Positions 1 to 5,556 of a DNA stretch of 6,351 nucleotides are shown piece after piece (the first letter of the stretch is position 1; the number at the start of each line of letters is the position of its first letter). The position numbers and the translations under genes were made by a program. The DNA comes from an uncultured Roseburia sp. (GTDB taxonomy: Bacteria; Bacillota; Clostridia; Lachnospirales; Lachnospiraceae), in contig CAMGET010000081.1 of NCBI GenBank assembly GCA_946055175.1, forward strand, positions 1 through 6,351, read 5' to 3'. A model generated the notes under the pieces. The model was not told where the DNA came from. It ran no database searches and saw nothing but the letters and a program-made list of their open reading frames with translations.

Positions 1-32
1 CTATGAGCTATTTGACTTAATCATTTTTTTAG

Positions 33-61
33 TTGTCACAAAAATAGAAATCTTTTATAAT
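33..61 (+). promoter_or_regulatory. predicted sigma-A promoter of aroC
   Basis: A -35 box TTGTCA (33-38, one mismatch to TTGACA) is followed after exactly 17 bases by a perfect -10 box TATAAT (56-61). Transcription would start near base 68, giving a leader of about 79 nt before aroC. I see no strong hairpin, T-box or other riboswitch-like structure in that leader. The surrounding sequence is very AT-rich, so chance matches are possible, but spacing and box quality are both good. Confidence 0.6.
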
Positions 62-146
62 CTATTCTATACCCTTATTATTATGTTTATATTTTATAGG
101 AATATGTGAATTTTAAATATCCAAGCAAAAAATCAGGAGGATTATC

Positions 147-1253
147 ATGGCTGGCTCTACATTTGGAACCATTTTTAAAATTACTACCTGGGGAGAATCT
201 CACGGCGCGGGCTTAGGTGTTGTTATTGATGGCTGTCCTGCAGGCTTATACTTATGTGAAGAAGATATTCAGGAATTTTTAAATCGCAGAAAACCTGGGC
301 AATCCCATTTTTCCACCCCGCGTAAAGAAGGCGACACCGTTCAGATTCTCTCCGGGGTCTTTGAAGGGAAAACAACCGGCACTCCGATTTCTTTAGTTGT
401 ATATAATGAGAACCAGCGTTCCAAAGATTATAGTGAAATTGCTTCCTACTACCGCCCGGGGCATGCTGATTATACATTTGATATGAAATACGGTTTTCGC
501 GACTACCGCGGTGGCGGACGCTCTTCCGGCCGTGAAACCATCGGTCGTGTGGCTGCCGGTGCTATTGCTGTTAAAATCTTAAACCAACTTGGCATTACGT
601 TAACTACTTACACGAAGTCTATCGGACCGGTTAGTTGCAATCCAGCATGCTTTGATGCAACCCAAATTTTTCAAAATTCGCTTTATATGCCGGATGCCGA
701 AGCTGCCTCAAATGCTTCTGCTTACCTGGAAGCCTGTATGGCTGACCATGATTCCGCAGGCGGTGTTATTGAATGTATCATTTCAGGTATGCCCGTTGGC
801 ATTGGCGACCCTGTTTTTGAAAAGTTAGATGCAAACCTTGCAAAAGCCATTATGTCCATTGGAGCCGTCAAAGGATTTGAAATCGGTGATGGGTTTGAAG
901 CGGCAAAAGCCACCGGTAAAACCAATAACGATGCTTTTCGCTTAAATGAACTTGGTTACATTGAAAAAGCCACCAATCATGCCGGCGGAATTTTAGGCGG
1001 TATGAGCGACGGAAGTGACATCATCTTACGTGCTTCCATCAAGCCTACACCTTCGATTGCCTCTACTCAGCATACTGTCAACAAAGCCGGTGAAGAAATC
1101 GACATTAACATCCACGGCCGCCACGATCCAATTATCGTGCCCCGCGCAGTTGTTGTCGTAGAAGCCATGGCGGCGCTTACAATTGTAGATGCATTGTTTG
1201 TCAATATGAGTGCTAAGATGGATTCTGTCAAATCCTTTTACGATGAAATCTAA
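147..1253 (+). CDS. aroC: chorismate synthase
   Basis: This enzyme converts 5-enolpyruvylshikimate-3-phosphate to chorismate, the last common step of aromatic amino acid synthesis, in the cytoplasm and using reduced FMN. All three family signatures are visible: GESHG at residues 16-20 (His19), GGGRSSGRETIGRVAAGA around 122-139, and GRHDPIIVPRAVVVVEAMA at 324-342. RPGHAD at 103-108 carries the second conserved histidine (His106). The length of 368 residues is normal for the bacterial family, and the frame is intact. The ATG start is supported by AGGAGG at 135-140 with a 6-base spacer, and the N-terminus (STFGTIFKITTWGESHG) matches where the family usually starts. No other aro gene lies in the window: it appears to be a single-gene unit with its own promoter and a hairpin just after the stop. 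Confidence 0.97.
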   Translation: MAGSTFGTIFKITTWGESHGAGLGVVIDGCPAGLYLCEEDIQEFLNRRKPGQSHFSTPRKEGDTVQILSGVFEGKTTGTPISLVVYNENQRSKDYSEIASYYRPGHADYTFDMKYGFRDYRGGGRSSGRETIGRVAAGAIAVKILNQLGITLTTYTKSIGPVSCNPACFDATQIFQNSLYMPDAEAASNASAYLEACMADHDSAGGVIECIISGMPVGIGDPVFEKLDANLAKAIMSIGAVKGFEIGDGFEAAKATGKTNNDAFRLNELGYIEKATNHAGGILGGMSDGSDIILRASIKPTPSIASTQHTVNKAGEEIDINIHGRHDPIIVPRAVVVVEAMAALTIVDALFVNMSAKMDSVKSFYDEI

Positions 1254-1264
1254 TTCATGACAAC

Positions 1265-1308
1265 AGAAATGGGAATGTCCACTACTATTTGTCGACATTC
1301 CCATTTCT
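1265..1308 (+). terminator. hairpin behind aroC, probable terminator
   Basis: A perfect 15-bp inverted repeat (arms 1265-1279 and 1294-1308, AGAAATGGGAATGTC and its complement) surrounds a 14-base loop and begins 12 bases after the aroC stop codon. Position and stem strength suggest a transcript end. The bases after the stem (TACGTTTTACC) form only a poor U-tract, and the stem base is A/T-rich, so it may instead be a 3' stabilising hairpin or a weak terminator. It could also act on transcripts from the opposite strand. Confidence 0.55.
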
Positions 1309-1653
1309 TACGTTTTACCGGATATTAATCCATGCATCTATGATATATGCATAGGAAATTGCACCTTTATCTAATAGCGTTATAATTGTCCTTAATAATA
1401 TCAATATCCTTATCTTTAGTTTGGCAATCAGTCATATTCCAAGTTTTCTCTACTCTAATCATGCCGAAATGGAATAAAGGGTAGAAATGGTTATTCTGTT
1501 TATCAAACAATGCTGGGGAAAGTATCCCCGACCAGTAAGGAAATGCCGGTTTCTGCCGGCATGCCTCTTCTTTTTCCCATTTGATTACAAAAAATCCTAC
1601 AGATATAATATGCAAAAGCGGAAAAGAGAGGTTTTCAGTAATTCACAAAGCTT
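1309..1653. other. gene-free spacer with a possible degraded minus-strand reading frame
   Basis: No gene can be supported with confidence here. On the minus strand an open frame runs from about 1642 down to a TAA at 1367-1369. Its only possible start in the upper part is a TTG at 1615-1613 without a convincing ribosome binding site. The translation is not obviously random: the lower half contains FYPLFHFGMIRVEKTWNM followed by a charged tail (TKDKDIDIIKDN). I do not recognise it, and it could be the tail of a decayed gene or part of a dispersed repeat. A short hairpin lies at 1543-1562. ATGCAT occurs at 1333-1338 and again at 1347-1352, with no larger structure that I can build from it. Confidence 0.35.
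1543..1562. repeat. short GC-rich hairpin ATGCCGG / CCGGCAT
   Basis: A 7-bp perfect stem (1543-1549 with 1556-1562) surrounds the 6-base loop TTTCTG. On the + strand it is followed, after GCCTCTTC, by five Ts (1571-1575). This resembles a rho-independent terminator, but the T-run is displaced by 8 bases, so a terminator call is weak. On the minus strand no T-run follows. Confidence 0.4.
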
Positions 1654-1964
1654 ATATTTAGCTGCAGAATTTAATTTATCGTTACGTATATTGAAGAGAG
1701 AAAGAGACAGGATTTTTTCTGTTCGTTTGGGAGCATATTAGAAGTTCTTTATCCATATTTCATTATTCAGCGCGAAAATGACACGATGTCATTTTCAGCA
1801 TCGTGCGGAATGGACTCCGCTACGATGCGGCGCGTAAACATGAAATAACTTATATATATGGATAATAGAACTTCTTATATGCGTACATCCGAATAGAAAA
1901 AATCCTGTCTCTTTCTCTCTTCCTCAATATACGAAACTATAAATTCAAATTCTGAGCTAAATAT
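1654..1964. repeat. long imperfect palindrome (foldback, MITE-like element)
   Basis: Two arms of about 110-120 bases are inverted copies of each other: about 1654-1763 on the left and about 1840-1964 on the right. The best block is a perfect 28-bp inverted repeat, 1693-1720 with 1895-1922 (core GAGAGAAAGAGACAGGA). Outside it, ATATTTAGCT (1654-1663) matches AGCTAAATAT (1955-1964), and CGTATATTGA pairs with its complement apart from a 2-base insertion. Inside it, GAAGTTCT and TATCCATAT also recur inverted, and ATTTCAT (1757-1763) matches ATGAAAT (1840-1846). The similarity stops at both outer ends, the right one only 3 bases from the metQ stop, which suggests a discrete unit. It encodes no transposase, so a non-autonomous foldback element is the best guess. 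A structured RNA is the alternative. Confidence 0.7.
1774..1828. repeat. two hairpins at the tip of the long palindrome
   Basis: The non-inverted centre of the foldback holds two adjacent stem-loops. The first has a perfect 10-bp stem (1774-1783 with 1787-1796, GAAAATGACA) and a CGA loop. The second has an outer 7-bp stem GCATCGT (1798-1804 with 1822-1828) and an inner 5-bp stem GCGGA (1805-1809 with 1816-1820), separated by a single bulged T at 1821, with loop ATGGAC. Short GCGC-containing runs at 1770-1774 and 1830-1834 could close the junction. With the long arms below, the whole would fold like a cruciform or cloverleaf on either strand. Confidence 0.65.
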
Positions 1965-1967
1965 CTA

Positions 1968-2783
1968 TTATTCAAAAGGAATCACAGAACCATCATAGGT
2001 ATTCTTAATATACTCTTTGATTTCGTCTGATTTCAATACTTCTACCAATGCTTTAATCTTTGCATCGTTTTCATTTCCTTCTTTTACTGCAATGACGTTT
2101 ACATAAGTCTTTGCAGCTTCGGAATCAGAAAGTTCGTATGCGATGGCATCTTTTCCTACAGAAAAACCTGCCTGCAGTGCATAGTTACCATTTAATACAA
2201 CATAAGCAACTTCATCTTTCACACGTGCAACCTGCTCAGCTGCCAATTCCTGGAAAGTAAGGTTGTATGGATTATCAATAATATCATTAATGGTAGCTGT
2301 TAAACCTGCATCGGATGCTAAGGTTAATAATCCATTGTCCTGTAACAGTAAAAGTGCACGGGCTTCATTTGTTGTATCATTTGGGATTGCGATAACATCT
2401 CCGTCTGCAACATCAGATAAGCTTGCTTTCTGTCCCGGATAGATTCCGAACGGCTCATAATGAATACCGCCGGCATTTACTAAATGGGTACCTTTTTCTT
2501 CATTGAAGCTTTCCAGATATGGGATGTGCTGGAAGTAGTTTGCGTCCATTTCACCGCTTTCTACGACTTCATTTGGAATCACATAATCATCAAAAACAGT
2601 AACCTCTAAGGTGTAGCCTTTTTTCTCTAAAAGTGGTTTTGCCTGCTCTAAAATTTCTGCATGTGGTGTGGCTGATGCGCCTACCTTAATTACCTTATCA
2701 TCTGCGTTTTTGCTACCGCATCCTGAAAGCACTGAAAGTGCCAAAACGGATGCTAAAATTGCTGCTAATACTTTCTTTTTCAT
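1968..2783 (-). CDS. metQ: methionine ABC transporter, substrate-binding lipoprotein
   Basis: This is the extracellular methionine-binding lipoprotein of the MetNIQ importer (NlpA/lipoprotein-9 family). The first 21 residues are a lipoprotein signal: basic MKKK, a hydrophobic stretch, then the lipobox LSGC with Cys22 as the predicted lipidated residue, followed by a polar linker. Family landmarks are ATPHAEIL (38-45), DDYVIPN (65-71), DANYFQHIPYLE (80-91), IPNDTTNEARALLLLQ (133-148) and LNGNYALQAG (197-206). The length of 271 residues is typical. The ATG is preceded by AGAGGG (minus strand of 2791-2796) with a 7-base spacer, and the gene starts 20 bases after metI ends. Its stop lies 3 bases from the edge of the foldback repeat, and no separate conventional terminator is visible. 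Paralogues of this family can bind other ligands, but the complete operon supports methionine. Confidence 0.93.
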   Translation of the reverse strand: MKKKVLAAILASVLALSVLSGCGSKNADDKVIKVGASATPHAEILEQAKPLLEKKGYTLEVTVFDDYVIPNEVVESGEMDANYFQHIPYLESFNEEKGTHLVNAGGIHYEPFGIYPGQKASLSDVADGDVIAIPNDTTNEARALLLLQDNGLLTLASDAGLTATINDIIDNPYNLTFQELAAEQVARVKDEVAYVVLNGNYALQAGFSVGKDAIAYELSDSEAAKTYVNVIAVKEGNENDAKIKALVEVLKSDEIKEYIKNTYDGSVIPFE

Positions 2784-2803
2784 AATCTTTTCCCTCTTTT
2801 TCT

Positions 2804-3463
2804 TTATTTTCTCTTATCGAGATTACTTGCAATCTTCATACCAATGGTTTGGAAGATTTGGAACAAAATAATTAATAATGCAACTGTCACCAGCATGATA
2901 TCGGTCTGCCATCTGTGGTAACCGTAGCGGACTGCAATGTCACCAAGTCCACCGCCACCGACGGTTCCTGCCATAGCGGAATAACCTAAAATCGTACCGA
3001 TGGAAATCGTAGCTCCTATGATTAAGGAGGTTCTGGCTTCTACCAGCATTACTTTAAAAATAATATCAAAATTAGATGCTCCCATGGAGCGCGCTGCTTC
3101 TATGACACCCGGGTCTACTTCTTTTAAAGAAGATTCCACCATTCGTGCTATGTACGGTGCTGCTGCAACCACAAGCGGCACGATGGTAGCTGTGGAGCCA
3201 TAGCTTTTTCCTACCAAAAATCTAGTAAACGGAATGAGCAAAATCAGTAAAATCAAAAACGGAACGCTTCGTACCATGTTTATCACAACATCCAGCGCTT
3301 TATACACCGGTGCGTTCGGCTTGATGCCGTCTCTGTCTGTTACGGTAAGCAAAATGCCCATCGGCAGTCCGAATAAGTATCCCAACAGGGTAGATGCCAA
3401 GGTCATGTACAAGGTATCCCGGATACCCTCTAACAACATGTTAATAATTGTGCTATCAAACAT
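2804..3463 (-). CDS. metI: methionine ABC transporter, permease subunit
   Basis: This is the inner-membrane channel subunit of the methionine importer, which pairs as a dimer with two MetN ATPases. At 219 residues it has the compact size of the MetI family. Five hydrophobic segments can be picked out, near residues 16-40, 58-80, 90-110, 145-168 and 188-208. The EAA coupling motif, which contacts the ATPase, reads EAARSMGASNFDIIFKVML (122-140). GTVGGGGLGDIAVRYGY (167-183) is a further family landmark. The ATG lies inside the end of metN, an 8-base overlap in a different frame. It is preceded by a strong AGGAGG within the metN coding sequence, 9 bases upstream. The overlap implies co-translation of the two membrane-complex subunits. 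Confidence 0.95.
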   Translation of the reverse strand: MFDSTIINMLLEGIRDTLYMTLASTLLGYLFGLPMGILLTVTDRDGIKPNAPVYKALDVVINMVRSVPFLILLILLIPFTRFLVGKSYGSTATIVPLVVAAAPYIARMVESSLKEVDPGVIEAARSMGASNFDIIFKVMLVEARTSLIIGATISIGTILGYSAMAGTVGGGGLGDIAVRYGYHRWQTDIMLVTVALLIILFQIFQTIGMKIASNLDKRK

Positions 3464-4490
3464 CTCCGGTCACCTCCTCGATTTCTAAACCTTTTTCCTT
3501 TAAATAGGTTTCAATGTCTACCTGTAAATGTCTGTCATCCGGCAGTCCTAAAATCATTTCGCCCTTTGCATAGCCGCCAACGTTTTTAGTGTCTGCTCTT
3601 AAAATGTTTACAGGTGTATTGAATTTTAAAATCATATTGGCTATGACCGGTTCAAATGCGGAGTTCTCTGAAAATACGATTCGAAGTTTTCGGTCCGTCT
3701 GAATCCGTTCCGGCAATTCCGGTGTGTTGACATTTTCGCCAAGCTCCGGTAAATCGCGTAGGATTAATTCCCTTGCTGCCTGTGACTTCGGATGGTTGAA
3801 AATATCTTCGACCAATCCGTTTTCCACAAGTACGCCATGTTCAATAATGGCTACTCTGTTACAGATTTCACGGATGACCGCCATCTGATGCGTAATAATC
3901 ACAATCGTGATGCCAAGGTCTTTATTAATTTGTTTTAACAAATCCAAAATGGATGCGGTTGTCTGCGGGTCCAATGCGCTGGTGGCCTCATCACAAAGCA
4001 GAATCTTTGGATTGGATGCCAATGCTCTCGCAATCGCTACTCTCTGCTTCTGCCCTCCGGATAACTGCGCCGGATAAGCTTTTTCCTTTTCAGACAAGCC
4101 AACAATCTGTAATAACTCTCTGGCCCTTTCCTTTGCCTCCTTTTTATTTACCTTCTGAATCAATAATGGGAAACACACATTATCCAATACATTCTTCTGC
4201 ATCAGCAAATTAAAATGCTGGAAAATCATCGCGATATCGCTTCGCTGCTTGCGCAATTCTTTTTCACTTAATGCTCCCAAATCCTGTCCTGCAATAATCA
4301 CCTGACCGTCTGTCGGTTTCTCTAGATAATTTAAACATCGTACCAATGTACTTTTTCCTGCACCGGACATACCAATGATTCCATAGATATCACCGGCTTC
4401 AATGTTTAAATTGATATCCTTTAATGCTTCCACCACGATTCCCTTTTGTTCAAAGGTTTTCGTTAAGTGTTTTACTTCTATTTCGCTCAT
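3456..4490 (-). CDS. metN: methionine ABC transporter, ATP-binding subunit with NIL domain
   Basis: This cytoplasmic ATPase drives methionine uptake through MetI. The nucleotide-binding domain fills residues 1 to about 245: Walker A GMSGAGKST (40-48), Q-loop FQHFNLL (90-96, Gln91), signature LSGGQ (143-147), Walker B ILLCDE (163-168) with catalytic Glu168, and the H-loop histidine at 201. A linker leads to a C-terminal domain (about 267-342) matching the NIL/C2 domain. In known MetN proteins that domain binds methionine and shuts the transporter down (transinhibition), which separates MetN from other amino-acid ABC ATPases. The 344-residue length is typical. The ATG is supported by AAAGG on the minus strand with a spacer of about 6 bases. 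It is the first gene of the metNIQ operon, about 150 bases beyond lysR, with an operator and promoter in the gap. Confidence 0.96.
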   Translation of the reverse strand: MSEIEVKHLTKTFEQKGIVVEALKDINLNIEAGDIYGIIGMSGAGKSTLVRCLNYLEKPTDGQVIIAGQDLGALSEKELRKQRSDIAMIFQHFNLLMQKNVLDNVCFPLLIQKVNKKEAKERARELLQIVGLSEKEKAYPAQLSGGQKQRVAIARALASNPKILLCDEATSALDPQTTASILDLLKQINKDLGITIVIITHQMAVIREICNRVAIIEHGVLVENGLVEDIFNHPKSQAARELILRDLPELGENVNTPELPERIQTDRKLRIVFSENSAFEPVIANMILKFNTPVNILRADTKNVGGYAKGEMILGLPDDRHLQVDIETYLKEKGLEIEEVTGDV

Positions 4491-4531
4491 AGTGTACCTT
4501 TCGCTTGTTTTCTGTTCTTAAGACATTTTCC

Positions 4532-4561
4532 ATTATATCTTCTGCCATATAAAAGTGTTAA
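4532..4561 (-). promoter_or_regulatory. predicted metNIQ promoter
   Basis: Read on the minus strand, TTAACA (4561-4556) is followed after 18 bases by a perfect TATAAT (4537-4532). The predicted start is near base 4525, leaving a leader of about 35 nt before the metN ATG. That is too short for an S-box or other known methionine riboswitch. The LysR-type operator lies just upstream, centred about 66 bases before the predicted start, as expected for an activator of this family. Confidence 0.6.
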
Positions 4562-4572
4562 TATAGAAAACC

Positions 4573-4609
4573 TTGACCTTGCTATAGGTTTATCCTATAG
4601 TGAGGTCAA
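4573..4609. promoter_or_regulatory. probable LysR-type operator upstream of metN
   Basis: This is a 16-bp-arm inverted repeat, TTGACCTTGCTATAGG (4573-4588) and CCTATAGTGAGGTCAA (4594-4609), with a 5-base centre TTTAT. Only two positions are not Watson-Crick, and these would be G-U pairs in RNA. The core ATAGG-N5-CCTAT (4584-4598) contains the T-N11-A spacing typical of LysR-family sites. In streptococci, MtaR/MetR sites regulating methionine uptake have a similar layout (TATAGTTT-type palindromes). No T-run follows on the + strand. On the minus strand only GGTTTTCTAT follows, so a lysR terminator is a weaker alternative. Confidence 0.6.
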
Positions 4610-4611
4610 AG

Positions 4612-4638
4612 TGAAAATACTCAGCATGCTTATTTTCA
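4612..4638 (-). terminator. small hairpin just after lysR, weak terminator candidate
   Basis: An 8-bp perfect stem (TGAAAATA at 4612-4619 with TATTTTCA at 4631-4638) encloses an 11-base loop containing the self-complementary AGCATGCT (4623-4630). It begins 2 bases beyond the lysR stop codon. The stem is A/T-rich and the bases after it on the minus strand (CTTTGACC) are not a U-tract, so termination would be inefficient and read-through from lysR into metN is possible. Confidence 0.3.
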
Positions 4639-4640
4639 GC

Positions 4641-5546
4641 TTACATAACATTATCTTTATACTTCTTAAGTTCCTTCACATAAAGCTCTCCGATATGGCT
4701 GAGTTTTGCGCCTTTTCGTTTCAGATACCCGATCCGCATTTTTTCTGTTTCAAGCAACGGAACTGCCAGATACTCGCTTCCGTTTAATTCCTCGCAGACA
4801 ATGCCGGAACATAAGGTGTAGGCATTTAACCCCTTCATCATATTAAGAAGTGTCGCTCTGTCATTTGCCTTAATCAACCGCTTATATTCATAAGTACTCT
4901 TCATCTCTTCTGAAAAATAGAAGGCATTGTTTTTCCCCTGTTCAAAAGCCAGGCACGGATAGTCATCCAATTCACTCATGGAAATGACATCCTTCTTTGC
5001 CAAAGGATGCCCAGCCCATAAATAAACATAGGTGTCACAGGTAAACAGCTCCACAAATTCAAGTCCATATTCCTTAAAAAGCTTCGTCAGTACCTTCTCG
5101 TTAAAATCATTTAAGTACAAAACACCGATTTCACTTTTAAAATTCTTCACATTCTCAATGACATCTGCCGTCATGGTTTCATGCACGGCAAACTCGTACC
5201 TGTCCATTCCTACCTGCTTAACCGTTTCTACGAACGCCTTCACCGCAAAGGTATAATGCTGCGTAGAAACGCTGAACTTTTCTTTCGCAACCTTATCTAT
5301 GTACTTTGCCTGTAATAAACCAAACTGCTCTGCCACCTCTCTGGCATAGCCTAAGAACTCTTCTCCTTCCGGTGTAATGATGATTCCCCGGTTGGAACGT
5401 AAGAAGATATCAAAGCCGATTTCGTTTTCCAATTCTTTCATGGTTTCTGATAAACTCGGCTGAGAAATAAAGAGGTGTTTTGCCGCCTCGTTCATGGAAC
5501 CACAGTCTGCAATTGTAATCGCGTACCTTAACTGTTGTAATGTCAT
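4641..5546 (-). CDS. LysR-family transcriptional regulator, probable regulator of metNIQ
   Basis: This is a DNA-binding regulator of 301 residues, the standard LysR length. The N-terminal winged helix-turn-helix covers residues 1-60. It contains GSMNEAAKHLFISQPSLSET (16-35, including the recognition helix), then LENEIGFDIFLRSNRGIIIT (39-58). A linker helix and a two-lobed effector-binding domain (about 91-295) follow. FSVSTQHYTF (91-100) and SEIGVLYLNDFNEK (138-151) resemble, from memory, the MtaR/CmbR-like regulators that control methionine or cysteine uptake in streptococci. The ATG has GGGAGG 4 bases upstream on the minus strand. The gene begins 10 bases after the hydrolase stop, so the two are probably co-transcribed. 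Its target is inferred from the operator between it and metN, and the effector cannot be read from the sequence. Confidence 0.9.
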   Translation of the reverse strand: MTLQQLRYAITIADCGSMNEAAKHLFISQPSLSETMKELENEIGFDIFLRSNRGIIITPEGEEFLGYAREVAEQFGLLQAKYIDKVAKEKFSVSTQHYTFAVKAFVETVKQVGMDRYEFAVHETMTADVIENVKNFKSEIGVLYLNDFNEKVLTKLFKEYGLEFVELFTCDTYVYLWAGHPLAKKDVISMSELDDYPCLAFEQGKNNAFYFSEEMKSTYEYKRLIKANDRATLLNMMKGLNAYTLCSGIVCEELNGSEYLAVPLLETEKMRIGYLKRKGAKLSHIGELYVKELKKYKDNVM

Positions 5547-5556
5547 ATTGCCTCCC

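Noticed and set aside
1..146. Leader riboswitch or T-box upstream of aroC
   Set aside because: The segment is very AT-rich, with no stable stem series and no T-box motif. Only a promoter and a ribosome binding site can be supported.
1487..1741. Plus-strand 84-codon open frame with an AAAGGG-like sequence before its ATG
   Set aside because: The translation is biased to F, K and R with no recognisable domain, and it runs through a hairpin and into the left arm of the palindrome, where both strands are constrained by the repeat. I treat it as chance.
1654..1964. Insertion sequence or CRISPR repeat in the metQ-aroC spacer
   Set aside because: There is no transposase frame, no direct-repeat/spacer periodicity and no clear target duplication at the ends. 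Only a non-coding foldback structure is supported.
4467..4787. Plus-strand open frame of 106 codons across the lysR-metN gap
   Set aside because: It covers the metN promoter and operator and the end of lysR, is rich in F and L as expected from reverse reading of these genes, and has no ribosome binding site that I can support.
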